A stretch of 64,000 bases of DNA from Miscanthus floridulus (GCF_019320115.1 NC_089595.1:113290461-113354460); one strand, 5' to 3'. Positions 32,112 to 44,200 are shown, counted from the first letter of the stretch. Notes: generated by a model not told the origin, from the sequence alone. Numbers and translations are program-made.

Positions 32112-35100
32112 TGTAGCACCCGGTTTTAAAGACAAAACTAGATACACACTATATGTGAGCCTAGAAAGTCAAATCTCATATATAGCCACAAATAAGGGTA
32201 ATATCAAGAGACAATACTTATTACATAACGTATTAGTAAAAAGAATATAACCTCAGAGTATAGACAGCAGAAAAATAACTCTGATCTTCAAGCGAAGACT
32301 CCAAATCCACAGGGACGACTAACGGGTTGACCATAAGCCTAACTCCTCCATACCAGCAATCTGGTACCCATCTGGGATTTTCATTGGATGTAAAGCAAGT
32401 GTAAGCTCACTATGCTTAGCAAGTATATCAAAGGGATCTATGAGGCTCAAAAGGCTTGACACTGTTTGACTGCAGTTCACAATTTTAGTTAATCAATTTT
32501 TTAGCATCCTGAATCACTACTTTAATGAACAGTCCCAATTCCCAAGTGATATTATAGTATAGTCATGTTTATCTCAATTCCCAATCATCCACCATCCACA
32601 GCAACCACTAATCTTGAAGGATCCAGACCGCTCGTATCCGTGAGCATGGCTGTTATAACAGGTCAAATTTTTTCTGCAAAAATTGTACATCTTTACCCAC
32701 TGAGCCGTGATACCCAATGCCGGGTTTGCAAGGCCCACTACACCTCTACCTAGGAAGTGTGGCAGGGTTTCACTACGAAACCCTTAGCTAGTCGCACTAA
32801 CAAGTCATAACTACTAAGGAGTGGCACACGTGGACATCGCAGCACGGTACACACATCCTAGCATAAAAAGGAAAGATACCTTCTTACCCTTACTGGAGCT
32901 ACAAACGAGCTAGTACAATCTAGTTAACATGTTAAAGTCAGAGCCATATGACACTCGGGGTTGTACAGAACCTCCTAGGTAGCCGCTTCAGGATTAAGTT
33001 TTTATGGAGAGGCACTAGAGTACTCAACCCTATACTCTAGCCCCCTATCTGTTGCTACAAAGCTTCATGCTATCATATTACATAATGTCTTTAGTCATGT
33101 TTAGCTATTATTTTATGTTCAGCACTGCAGCATCTATCCAAAATGCCTACCCAAAAACCCTAGGTATCAAGGATATGTGGTACAAGTAATCATCTAGGTA
33201 AAGTCATTAAGGGTATATCAAATTAAACACATGCATAAGTATGAATAGTAATTGTTCATATGTACAAGGGGCCTTTGGTACACTTGCCTTAAAAATCGAT
33301 CCTTCGGTAAGCTTTAATCTTCGACGTCCTTCTTTTTGATCATCACATGTATCTCACCGACTGGACGTAATCGTAGAACACCACACAACATCCATACACA
33401 TGCATGCATAGCATACAATTGCATCTATATCAGAACAATACACCAATCATAGAAAAATGAGTAAAAGAGTTTGAAATACGATTCTACGTATCGCTACGAA
33501 CACACAGTCCTGAGAGGCATGCTAATCGGAGCTACGGTTGAAAAGATACATCTACTGGAAGATTTTGCTTATAAAATAATATACTAAAATAGTGGTATCG
33601 TCGCTACAATCACGGGAACGCAAGAATCACCGATAACAGAACTATCATTAAAAAGAAACGACTATCGAGATTTTATATTACAAAAGAGAGAAAAAGCCTA
33701 TATGCTTGATTTATTTTAATTGAGCAAAACTATATGAAGCATATTAATTCAGATTACATAAAATCATATTTTATTTTAAAAGCCGAGTTGAACTAGTCAT
33801 ATTTTATACATAAACGTGCACGTATCATTTAATCAGATTAACTTTAACTTTGCAAGAGAAAAATGCATGTGAAAGCATCTTAACTGACTTTATATAAATC
33901 ATGTTGAAACTAAGCAAATTATAATTAATAAATACATATTTAAGTTGACATTAATTAACAAGTAATTATAAAAGGTAGATATTGTCCTAGATTGCTGTTA
34001 TTTGAAAACAAGTTTACGTAATCATTAATCAAATTACTATTTAACTTATAAATTTCCAAGATGTGAGACATGTTAAACATCGCTGCTAACACCTATCACA
34101 CATTGCGATGAAACTCGCGTAATCGAATCGAAATCAAAAACCTAAATCAACTTTAATTAATTAGCGATTAATTAATTATAGACACAATTAATATTTTAAT
34201 AAAATAAATTCATAAACATGTGATATGAAAACTAACAGCACTACTACGTAGATCTCGACGACACGAAACTAACGCAACTGGAACGAACTGAAACGGAATT
34301 AAAACAAAGACACGGCGAAGATTTAAGGAACCAGTGGCATAAATGTAAATATGGTCATCCTTGGGCTGTAGCCGATCGTGTTTTGATGTATGAACTTATT
34401 AGCTTGTACTGTGGAGACAAGTAGCACATGAACACCTTTGCTGCTATTGTCTACCGACGAACAGATGTAGCCGGCCCTAAGCATATGTGCAAAGACAGAA
34501 AGAATAAATGGAAATTGTTTCTCACCAAAACAAAATGAAGAAGCCAGTTGTGCGGTAGAAGTGCGTCGATGGGTATGAAATTTTGATTACGGTGGTGGCG
34601 TTGCAGACATCAGCTTGATACAGAAATAATGTCAGACTCGGATTGGACGGTAGCAGCAGCTTCAGTCCCGCAACAGCAGCAGGCCGGCAGCAGCACGCAT
34701 CCACGCCGAACACGAATTGGCAGATGTGTGGCGAACTGCTTTTGCCGAACGATGAAGGAGATGACTCTGACGAGTGGATTAGCGAGGCTGAGACATATCG
34801 AGATGGCCTCCTGGGGTGCTTCAGACGCCGATGATGTTCTCGAGTACTGCAGCGGTTCTCTTGGACTGGGAAGAGCCATGGCGGCGGCGGCTGCCTGGCC
34901 GTGCTTTCGCACGCAGGGCGCGAACGGGGTCTGGCTTGCGGTGCGCATGGCCCGGGGCGGCTGTGAGGTGGGGGCACGGGGTCGGGGCGCTGGGAGGCGC
35001 GGTCAAGGCCGAGTCGGCCGGAGAACGAAGAAGAACATGGCCGGCCATGGATGAGCTCGCCGGAAAAGAAAAAGAGAGGTTAGGGATGGGATTAAACGGT

Positions 35101-35932
35101 GATGGATTCGCGAAAAGAAGTATAACACGGCGTAGAGGACGACGAGATCTACCTTGTGGTGGTGGTGGTTGACGCTGGAACGCGACGGTTTGGCCGGAAA
35201 AGCTCGCCGAAGAGTTCGCCGGAAACCTAGCTTTTCCGAACTTCGGCGTCCAATCTGCGGGGCTACGAGTGGCGGCTGGCAAAACGGGCTGCACTTCTGG
35301 AATCCTCGCATCTAGGGCTACGCCGGCATATATATATACGCAGGGTTTTGGATATTTTGGAAATCCGAGATATTTTAGAAAATAATTGATTTTCGGAATT
35401 AAAATAATTCCAGAAAATCTGAAATTACTATTTAGGCTCCGAAAAATACTATAAAAATTCCTAGGATAGATGGAAAGTTAAGGAACACAACCAAAGTGGT
35501 TTTAGCTCCCGAAAAAGACTTTTGCATTGATCGAGGAAAAAGACAAAACTCCAAGAAATAGGAATTTAATCCCGAAAAAGATCGAAAAGATTCCTGAAAA
35601 GAAAGGCATCGCTCTAACGCGTCTTAAAACCTTTTTCAAGCCTTTGGATTTAAAAAACAAGGCATCTTATCTAAGTTTTGTTTTTGCAAGTTTTTAATTT
35701 CTTTTTAGACCACTACTTGAAAATAATATTTTGAAGACTAAGATTTCAATTTATTTTCCACCCTCATCACAAAAGTACCAATGCAACGGCATGTATGCGC
35801 AAACATGTTGCTACCCTTATGTTGGATTTTAATTTAAAAAGAATTTTCTTTTACCTATGTTTCTATGAGCACAAAACAATTAACATAAATTATTTTACTC
35901 TTTTAGAAAGTAGCTAATTTTAGGGTGTTACA
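32112..35932 (-). mobile_element. Nested solo LTR, 3.8 kb, TSD GGATA
   Basis: The insert runs from TGTAGCACCCGG to GGGTGTTACA, so on the minus strand it starts TGTAACACCC and ends GGGTGCTACA. The perfect 5-bp duplication GGATA flanks it (32107-32111 and 35933-35937). It lies inside the integrase reading frame of the host gypsy element. It has no internal domain and no polyprotein, and its TG...CA ends with a length near 3.8 kb fit a solo LTR of a long-LTR family such as Del/Tekay. Lineage is inferred from the TGTAACACCC start only. The several 100-150-codon ORFs at 34520-35310 are GC-rich shadows on both strands. Confidence 0.85.
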
Positions 35933-35937
35933 GGATA

Positions 35938-36275
35938 GCCTCGCAACCGTAGATCATGAAGAATGGTGTGTAGCCTGTGGCCTGGCTAAGGGTCGTCCTC
36001 AGGCTCTAGAGCACTGTGGGAAGCTCCACGACCCATCGTCTGCCAAACTTGTTCAACCGGTTGAAGATCCTAGGCTTGAGGCCTTGTAGGACCATGCCGT
36101 TTGTGCGCTCGACCTGCCCATTCGAGCGGGGGTGCGCCACGGCGGCCCAATCAACATAGATGTGGTATTCATCGCAGAATCGGAGGAACTTTTTCCCGGT
36201 GAACTGCGTACTGGTGTCCGTGATAATAGAGTTCGGGACTTCAAAGCGATGGATGATGTCAAGGAAGAACAACAT
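35938..36275 (-). pseudogene. Integrase core (gypsy), left part
   Basis: The minus-strand frame reads FLDIIHRFEVPNSIITDTST, QFTGKKFLRFCDEYHI, HPRSNGQVERTNGMVLQGLK and GRRWVVELPTVLW. This is the rve integrase core: the second Asp of the DDE triad lies in the SIITD stretch and the Glu in GQVERTN. Stops precede it and the solo LTR truncates it. Confidence 0.85.
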
Positions 36276-36758
36276 GGCTTGCTTGGACTTGATCGCGGAG
36301 ATCGGTCGAGCCTCTATCTACTTTGTAAAGTTGTCTACGGTGACAAGCAAGTGCGTATAGCCTCCGGGCACCCTCTTAATAGGTCCGACTAGATCGAGCC
36401 CCTAGACCACGAACGACCACGTGATGGGGATCATTTGGAGTGCTTGGGCCGGCAGGTGGGTCTACCAAGCGTAGTATTGACACCCTTCATAGGTGCACAC
36501 AATCTGTTTAGCGTCGGCTACTGCGGTCGGCCAGTAGAAGCCTTGTTGAAATGCGTTTCCAGCTAGGGTCCTAGGTGCGGTATGGTGCCCGCAGACTCCA
36601 CCGTGGATATCACTCAGCAACTGCTTCCCTTGTTCGATGGGGATGCAGCGCTATAGGATCTCGGTGTGGCTTCGCCTATAGAGCTCGCCCTCAATAACGA
36701 TAAACGTTTTATCTGTCGGCAGCGCCTCACGGAGGAGGTAGTCGAGTTAAGGTGTTCT

Positions 36759-38130
36759 CTAGTTAGCCAGAGGGTCGGACTTTGTCACTAGATCCTCATC
36801 AAGCTCCATGACTTTGGGGTCGGATGGAGCCACCGGTTGGTTAGCCCCCGAGCCTAGGGCAGACAACCCATCATCGATCTGTTTCGGCTCCTCGTAGCAG
36901 ACCAAGGGCTTGTACTGATCGCTAGGGAAGACGCCCATCGACACCGGCTCTCAGTCGGACACTGTTTTCACAAGTGTGTCGGTCGTCTCATTGAGACGCC
37001 TCGGGATATGATTGAGCTCGAGACCATCAAACTTGTCCTCCAACTAGCGGACTTCTCGGCAATACGCAACCATCTTGGCATTGTGGCAGCTTGATTCCTT
37101 CATGACTTGATCAATGGCCAGCTGGGAGTCGCCCCGGATGTCAAGCCATCGGATACCCAACTCGATGGCGATGCGCAGGCCATTGATGAGTGCCTCATAC
37201 TTGGCCACATTATTGGAGGAGGAGAAATGGATGCGTACCATGTACCTCATGCGAACCGCGAGGGGCAAAATAAAGACTAGCCCCATGTTGGCCCCTTTCT
37301 TCATCAGCGATCCATCAAAGTACATCTCCAGTATTCTTGGTCGATGACTACTAGCGGCATTTGGATCTTGGTCCACTCTGCAATGAAATCAGCCAGCACT
37401 TGGGACTTGATGGTCATCCAAGGGGCATATGAAATGTCTTGACCCATTAGCTTAAGTGCCCACTTCATGATTCTTCCTATGGCATCTCGGGTTTGGACGA
37501 CCTCATCGAGAGGGAAGGACATCACGACCGTCACCGGATATGACTCAAAGTAGTGACACAACTTCCTCTTGACGATATGAACGGCGTATAGGAGTTTCTA
37601 GATTTGGGGGTAGCGAGTCTTGGAATCAGAAAAGACCTCACTAATGAAGTACACGGGATGCTACACTTTGAGGGCGTGTCCCTCTTCTTCTCGCTCTACC
37701 ACCAGGGCAATGCTGACCACTTGCGTGGTGGCCGCAATATAGAACAGAAGTTGTTCCCCCATCGGTTGGGGAGACCAGGATCAGGCCCTTTGTCAGGTGC
37801 TGCTTGACCTTATCAAGTGCCTCCTAGGCCTCGGGCATCCATTCAAAGCGGTCGGCCTTCTTCAAAAGCTGATAGAGGGGAGACCTCATTCGCCGAGTCA
37901 TGAGATAAAGTGGCTGAGCGCGATGAGGCACCCTGTAACTCATTGTACCCCCTTTATGTTCTGGATCAGGCCCATCATCGTGATGGCCGAGATCTTCTCC
38001 GAGTTGGTTTTGATGCCGCACTTAGAGACAATAAAACCCAGCAGCATACCCCTTGGGACCCCAAAAACGCACTTCTTGGGGTTGAGTTTGATACCATTTT
38101 GTGGGATCTCTGGTTGGCCTAGGGGATGAA
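36759..38130 (-). pseudogene. Gypsy RT end, RNase H and connection region (second copy of a duplicated segment)
   Basis: On the minus strand: MLLGFIVSKCGIKTNSEKIS (RT connection), MCHYFESYPVTVVMSFPLDE, LADFIAEWTKIQMP, then RNase H at 37376-37044 (MYFDGSLMKKGANMGLVF, NVAKYEALINGLRIAIELGI, RGDSQLAIDQVMKESSCH) and a linker near 36944. The plant-type RNase H signatures FDGS, E of YEAL and GDSQL are visible. Segment 37233-38110 duplicates 39656-40500. Multiple stops and frameshifts occur. Confidence 0.83.
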
Positions 38131-39655
38131 TAGGCATGTCAAAACAAACACTCAAACTTTTATCAAATTCACCCTGTGGCACTACCGCTCTGGAGGATGG
38201 CACTGTCGGGCTAGAACAGCAGCACTGCCACACCTGTAGACAACTTCGAGTCATAGTTCAAAATCCATGAACAAAAACTTAGATCGGAGAAATTTCCTAG
38301 CTTACTATAGGTATGACAATCACAGATCAAGAGCTAGAACTAGTATGAACACCACACACAAGTAGATCAACTAGAAACCCTAGAAATCACCTCAACCATA
38401 ATATATCATGCAAGTAATGTAAATCAAGCACAAGTGACACAATGATTTATCCCGTGGTTCGGCTCGCCACCAAGGCTTGCCTACCTCCACGTTATTGAGG
38501 TTAGCCGCTAAGACTTAGGGCTTTCCAACCCTTCCTCGTTCTCAAGTCAAGAGACTTAACTCTTGAGATAAGGAGTGAGTTTACTAGTTTCAAGAGATGG
38601 TTATAAACCTCCTAGGGCTGCCACACAAGTTGGCAAGCTCCACGGGCGATGCTCTAGCCGGCTAGGAGCCAAGCTCCAAGAGTAACAAACACAACCATCG
38701 GCCAAAACATGAACTAAGTGCTCTTTAGAGTTGGGGAATCAATGGAGCAGCTCTCTAATCAAGTTTTGGACCCTTTTCCCTCAAGGATTGATGGAGAAAT
38801 CAATGGATTTGCTTAGAGGCTTGAGGTCAACAATAGAGGGAGAGAGAGATAGCTCCTGCTCTATTTTGGGCGTGCTAAAGTGAGAAAGAAGAGGTAGAGT
38901 ACCATTGGGAAGGAAGGGGAATGGTATAAATACCCCCAGCCCCCAACGGTCACTTAAGTCACGGCAGTGCCACGGCTCAAGTGCGGTAGTGCCGCACTAT
39001 GGCAGTGTCTCTCTTCAAGTGCGGCAGTGTCGCACCACGCAAGATAGCAAGGGTAAAAGTGTTGTGTAGACTATCTTGGCTGTGAATCTGAGGATGCATG
39101 TGTATGTTTGAGCACTTGGTAGCACATATTAAATTAAGCATTGTGTCCTCCTTTATAGTATGACTTTTCCTATATTCAAATTCAAAATATAAAAAGAATT
39201 TAAACCTCCTTTGAGTTTGAAGCCATCTACATTTGTAATTGGGGGCTCCTCTGTTTCGTGTAGCATCCTCGAACATGAATTTCCTGCCTGTCATCTCAAT
39301 AAATCTCATTAGTTCTCTAATTGCGTGGTCATTATCACCAAAACCCACAATTAGGGCTTGATTGCACTTTCAATCTCCCCCTTTTTGGTGATTAATGATA
39401 ACCCAATTAGAGCTTACAAAAGATATGAAAGAAATACTAAGATTTTTGAGCCATGGGTGTAAAGCCTCCCCCTAACTATGTGAATAGAGAATTGAATTCT
39501 CAAATTGGCATAAGAAGCCAAGATTCATATTTTAGTGAAAGTGATGGGGCTCCCCCTACATCCATGCTCCTATGGGTGCTGCATACTGTGTCAGGAATGT
39601 AAAATATGATGCAAATGATAGCTTATGCACAACATAGTTTGCTATTGCAGTTGGA
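38131..39655 (-). mobile_element. Inserted fragment resembling a copia (SIRE-type) LTR
   Basis: This segment separates the two duplicated pol parts and has no pol similarity. Near 39369-39400 it contains TTGCACTTTCAATCTCCCCC and TTTTTGGTGATTAATGATAA, which inversely is a polypurine tract GGGGGAGATTGAAAGTGCAA followed by an LTR start. That is characteristic of SIRE/Maximus copia elements of grasses. A TATAAATACCCCC box lies near 38929. The ends are not resolved and no target duplication was identified, so family and boundaries are tentative. Confidence 0.5.
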
Positions 39656-40511
39656 TGCGAACCATGTACCTCATGCGTACCTCGAGGGGCGAAACAAAGA
39701 CCAGCCCCGCACTGACGCCTTTCTTCATCAGCGATCCATCAAAGTACATCTCCAGTATTCTTGGTCGATGACTACTGGTAGCATTTGTATCTCGGTCCAC
39801 TCTACAACAAAATCAGCCAGCACTTGGGACTTGATGGCCATCCGAGGGGCATATGAAATGCCTTGACCCACCAGCTCGAGTGCCCACTTCGTGATTCTTC
39901 CAGAGGCATCCTGGTTTTAGATGACCTCGCCGAGAGGGAAGGACATCATGACCATCGTCGGATGCGACTTGAAGTAGTGACACAACTTCCTTTTAGCGAT
40001 AAGGACGGCATATAGGAGTTTCTGGATTTGGGGGTAGCGAGTCTCCGAATCAGAGAAGACCTCGCTAATGAAGTACATGGGATGCTGCACTTTGAGGGCG
40101 TGTCCCTCTTCTTCTTGCTCTACCACCAGGACAACGCTGATCACTTGTGTGGTGGCCATAATGTAGAGCAGAAGCGATTCCCCATCGATCGGGGGGGCTA
40201 GGATCAGGGCCTTCATCAGGAGCTGCTTGACCTTGTCAAGTGCCTCCTGGGCCTCGGACGTCCATTTGAAATGGTCAGCGATAGAGGGGGAGACCTCGTT
40301 TGCTGAGGCGCGAGATAAAATGGCTGAGCACGATGAGGCACCCTATAACTCGCTGTACCCCCTTTATGTTCTGAATCAGGCCCATCCTCGTGATGGCCGA
40401 GATCTTCTCCGGGTTAGCTTCGATGCCACACTCGGAGATGATAAAACCCAGCAGCATACCCCTTGGGACCCCAAAAACACATTTCTCGAGGTTGAGTTTG
40501 ATGTTGTTTGC
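39656..40511 (-). pseudogene. Gypsy RT connection and RNase H start (first copy of duplicated segment)
   Basis: On the minus strand: MLLGFIISECGIEANPEKIS, MGLIQNIKGVQRVIGCLIVL, MKALILAPPIDGESLLLYIM, then ISEVFSDSETRYPQIQKLLY, as in gypsy RT thumb/connection and RNase H-like regions. It matches 37233-38110 at most positions. It ends at 39656 where the foreign fragment begins, exactly in the FDGS part of RNase H. Confidence 0.82.
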
Positions 40512-41783
40512 TCAGAGTTTCATGACGGTTTGCTCTAGGTCGGCTACTACCTGGTCAGTCCATTTGGACTTGACCACGATGTCGTCTATGTAGGCCTCAA
40601 CGGTTTGCCCGATGAGGTCACCAAAACACTTGAGCATACAACAATGATACTTAGCCCCCATGTTTTTCAGACCGAACGGCATTGTGACGTAGCAAAACGA
40701 TTCGAATAGGGTGATGAAAGATGTCACGAGCTGGTCAGACTCTTTCATCATGATTTGATGGTACCCAGAGTACGCATCAAGGAAGCAAAGGGCTTCGCAC
40801 CCTAAGGTCGAGTCGACTACTTGGTCTATGCGTGGAAAAGGAAACAGATCCTTTGGACACGCTTTGTTGAGACCCATGTAGTCAACACACATTCTCTATT
40901 TTCCACTCTTTTTTCATACAAGAACGGGATTGGCTAACCACTCGGGGTGGTATACTTCCTTGATGAACCCAACCGCCAAAAGCTTCGTAATCTCCTCGCT
41001 GATAGCCCTGCATTTCTCCTCGTCAAAGCGACGCAGGCGCTGCTTCAACAGCTTGGAGCCTGGCCTAATCTTCAAGGCATGCTCGGTGACTTCTATCAAA
41101 ATGCCTGGCATGTCCAAGGGTTTCCATGCAAAGATGTCTCTGTTGGTGTGGAGGAAGTCGATGAGCGCGCTTTCCTATTTAGAGCAAAGCGTAGTGTCGA
41201 TGCGCAACACTTTGCCCTTGGAGCCGCTGGGGTCTATGAGACCCTCCTTGGCGCCCTCTATAGGCTCAAAAGACCTGGCCGACCACTTAGGGTCGGGCGC
41301 TTCTTCGATGACCTCCTCTCTGATGGCCGCAAGCTCTTTGGAGGCGACAATTGCCGTGGTGTGTTCGCAGCACTCGACCTTGCACAAGTAGGAGTGCTGC
41401 AAGGAGGTGCTGATGGTGATGACCCCATATGGACCAGCAATCTTCAACTTCAGATAAGTGTAGTTGGGGACGGCCATGAACTTCGCATAGCATGGATGTC
41501 CTAGGATGGCGTGGTAGGTCCTATGGAACCCGACCGCCTTGAAGGTAAGGGTCTCCATCCTATAATTGGTTGGATTCCCAAAGGTGACGGGCAGATCGAC
41601 CTACCCAAGTGGCATAGCCTGCTTTCCAGGCATGATGCCGCGGAAAGGCGCCCTGGTTGGCTGGATGCACGATCGGTCGATGCCCATGGCATCGAGCATT
41701 TTAGCGTACATGAAGTTTAGGCCGCTGCCTCCATCCATCAGCACCTTGGTGAGTCGCTTCATGCCGATGATCGGGTCGACCAC
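40512..41783 (-). pseudogene. Gypsy protease and reverse transcriptase
   Basis: Minus-strand order: protease with LTKVLMDGGSGLNFMYAKML (active-site DGGS) at 41783-41601; the conserved linker HAILGHPCYAKFMAVPNYTY at about 41520-41430; RT N terminus KCRAISEEITKLLAVGFIKE at about 41020-40960; RT core MCVDYMGLNKACPKDLFPFP, CFLDAYSGYHQIMMKESD, FCYVTMPFGLKNMGA and EAYIDDIVVKSKW at 40892-40600. The YIDD catalytic pair is intact. Stops and small indels break the polyprotein between these blocks. Confidence 0.88.
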
Positions 41784-43370
41784 GAGCGGGTATCTTTCCG
41801 GCTGTGGGATGCTTTTGGGGTGGTCGGTCCGATCAAAGGTTATGATGGACTCCGACCATCAGAGGAAGAAAGGCACGGCTAGCTCGGTCATATAGACCTC
41901 ACGGCGCACAAGCTTCTGGTGGCGCTTAGAGTCGTAGGCCGCCGATCCTCCGAAGATCATGAGGCAGCCATCCAGCATCAGAAATCCGCCATCCTTCCCC
42001 TTAATACCACGGTGGGAAGACGGCGTGGAGGATGTGTTGGCCAAAGGCCTGAGGTCCCGACAAGTTGGGGCTCGAGCTTCGGTCCTCGCTGCTGTCGTAG
42101 CATCCGCCACGACAAGGGTGGTAGCAGTGGCTAGCCTCCTCCCTCTCATCACCGCAGAAACGCCTGCGGGCATCTAGGGTGTTGCGCGCGTCACGGTGGA
42201 GGCCGAGGCGCTCATGCACCGGGATCACACCGCGCACCCTATTGCCTTGCTACACCTGGTGGACTGATACATCCCTGTTAGGTCGCTCTGAGGGCCCACG
42301 CCGGCTGGCACCGAGCTCATGTCATTGAGACAATGAGCTCTTGGCCTGCTGTGCCACCGCACGCTCGAGTAGCGTGCGAATCTTGCGATGGGCCCGACGA
42401 TCCTCAAGCGTCATGGGCCCCAGAAGCCCTTAGAGAAAGGCCATCGCAGCAGCGATATTCTGGCTTGCCTGGGTGAAGTGTGGGAGGGATTCGTCATCCT
42501 CGATGATCCTCCGGTTCATGTCGTGGGCCACGGTGCACGCATGCCCACCGTCTCCGTGGCGCTCGAGCTCTACGCATTCCTGCTCGAGCTGAAGTCGTGC
42601 TTCTTTGAGCTCTTAATGCCACGCCCTTAGCTGCACTACCCGCAGGCAAGGTGGGGCCCCTGTATCCCCCTCGACCTCGTCGTTGAGGTCATCTATTGGG
42701 GTAGCCCCTCCCTTGTGGATGTTTTTGATGTATCCCTCGGGGGTACCTACCATGAAAATTTCACACGAGGGGTGATGGCCCCCCCTGCTGGAGTCAGAGT
42801 CAGAGGGCAACTCTAATTCTCCCACGAGGAGGTCGTGGAAAGATTCCATGACGTATTCGGCCATCCCCATGAACTCATCGTTCGTAGAAGATGGGGGCGT
42901 GCTCTGCACCACAAGGTGGCTAACGGTCTCTGCGGCATGGCGCAGACCGAATGGGAGCGCTGTCGGGGCGCTCCGGATGAGGTATTCTGGGGAGAGCAGC
43001 TCTCCTCCGGCAAGCTGTGTCATGACATTAGTGAACGAGAAGGTGAGCCAGTGCAGGTCCTCCCAGGATGGTCGGGGTCCCAGGAAGGCGCCGAGCTGGC
43101 GCTCTAGCCTCCCGTAATTGAAGCCGAGGAGCTAGTCGCTCCTGGGGGTGCGGGCCTCCGGTGCGTGCAGCTGCAGCTCCTCAAGCGCCTCAACGATCGT
43201 GTGTGAGGCCAGTGGAGTGGAGGGGTTGGACGGCGGCGGGAACTTGCACCAACTCTCCCTCCATCATAATGATGAAGTCCAGGTTCCCGAAGCGCACGTG
43301 CACGCCTGGGACCCAGCTGACGCCGTGACTAGTCATCCGAGGCCTGACGTGGACGTCGAAACACGCAAAA
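41784..43370 (-). pseudogene. Gypsy gag region
   Basis: Minus-strand frames at 43023-42613 and 42173-41859 are weakly conserved gag-like stretches rich in charged residues (MAEYVMESFHDLLVGELELP, SDSDSSRGGHHP). They sit between the primer-binding-like site and protease, the expected gag position. The frame is broken in several places. The region starts near 43340 with an MTSHG-like N terminus. Confidence 0.6.
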
Positions 43371-43375
43371 AGACC

Positions 43376-43392
43376 CTACCTGGCGCGCCAAC
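43376..43392 (-). other. Primer-binding-like site of gypsy element
   Basis: TGGCGCGCCAGGTAGGG on the minus strand, two bases inward of the 5' LTR end (..CTGACA). The position identifies the right LTR as the 5' LTR and hence minus-strand orientation. The priming tRNA is not assigned. Confidence 0.75.
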
Positions 43393-44102
43393 TGTCAGTG
43401 TTTTCGGACCAGCAATGAGTAAATTTGTATTTGCGCGTCTAGCTCAGATGGTGTGCTTGGAGGACACAAGGGTTTATACTGGTTCGGGCGAAACGTCCCT
43501 ACGTCCAGTTTGCTGCTGCTCGTGTTACTGGCACTTGGTTTGCAGTAGGGGTTACAAACAGGCGAAAGAGGTAAAGGGTCCCAAGTCTCTGGTAGAAGGA
43601 GTGAACGGGTGCTGAGAGCTCAATTGCCGCTCAGCCGTGTGCTCGTGTCATGCTCTTGTGTTTTGATCTCATGTTCTTTTCGCCCCCTAGCGTGGGGCGC
43701 CCTGCTTCCCTTTTATAGGCAAAGGGAAAGCACGGGTTACAGAGGAGTAAAAGTAGAAGAACGAGAGAGAGAGAGAGAAGAAGGCGTCCTCGAGGTTAGG
43801 CGAGACGGAAACTGTGTCCTTGGGGTCAGGCGAGACGGAGCCGCACCCAAGGGGTTGGGCGAGACGGAGCCCGCACCCAAGGGATTGGGCGAGATGGAAC
43901 CCGCATCCTTGGGGTCGGGCGAGACGGAGCCCGCACCCAAAGGGTCGGGCGAGACAGAACCCGCGCCCTTGGGGTTGGGCGAGATGGAGCCCCGCGGCCT
44001 TGAGGTTGGACGAGACCTTTTAATACGTCTCGAGCCATTCGGGGGAGTCAATGTGGGTGCTAACTTCCTTGCTTTGGGTATCGCTAATATCGATTCCCGA
44101 CA
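43393..44102 (-). repeat. 5' LTR of gypsy element, 710 bp with internal deletion
   Basis: Starts TGTCAGTGTTTTCGGACC and ends ATCGATTCCCGACA on the + strand. It is about 380 bp shorter than the 3' LTR: the segment after GAGAGAAGAAGGC in the left LTR, up to the CGAGACGGA series, is missing. Confidence 0.92.
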
Positions 44103-44107
44103 AGGTC

Positions 44108-44200
44108 AGAACTGAGTTTCTAGCATCTCTTGTGTCTATGTATTGTAACTAGGCATTGGACACTGATCCCGGTGCCTCCCATGCCTATATCACTATAGAT
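44108..44200 (+). ncRNA. Two adjacent MIR2118-like sites, 44117-44138 and 44166-44187
   Basis: The first site (TTTCTAGC-ATCTCTTGTGTCTA) is diverged and lies right beside the gypsy target duplication, preceded by GAACTGAG. The second (ATCCCGG-TGCCTCCCATGCCTA) is close to the family consensus. The second also folds locally: TAGGCAT at 44153-44159 pairs with ATGCCTA at 44181-44187, with GGA:TCC-type and CAC:GTG pairs inside, giving a compact stem. The downstream sequence (GGAGCCGAGAGAGGACA, TGCCTACACATGATGGTC) matches flanks of the 7055, 8268 and 10900 units. Confidence 0.55.

Larger units (their letters stand above)
24450..44102 (-). mobile_element. Ty3/gypsy LTR retrotransposon (Tat-like), 19.7 kb with nested insertions
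   Basis: LTRs at 24450-25536 and 43393-44102 are in the same orientation, and all pol features are on the minus strand. The right LTR is therefore the 5' LTR, followed inward by a primer-binding-like TGGCGCGCCAGGTAGGG. A polypurine tract (CTTGGGGGCTAC on the minus strand) precedes the left 3' LTR. Flanks AAGTC (24445-24449) and AGGTC (44103-44107) are a 5-bp target duplication with one transition. Order on the minus strand: gag remnants, aspartic protease (GGS active site), RT (YIDD), RNase H, integrase, then an antisense ORF of Transposase_28 type, all decayed. That layout fits grass Tat-lineage elements. It carries a solo LTR, a copia LTR-like fragment and internal duplications. Confidence 0.92.

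Noticed and set aside
34522..35311. Several 100-157-codon ORFs on both strands
   Set aside because: They overlap each other in a GC-rich part of a solo LTR and show no domain.
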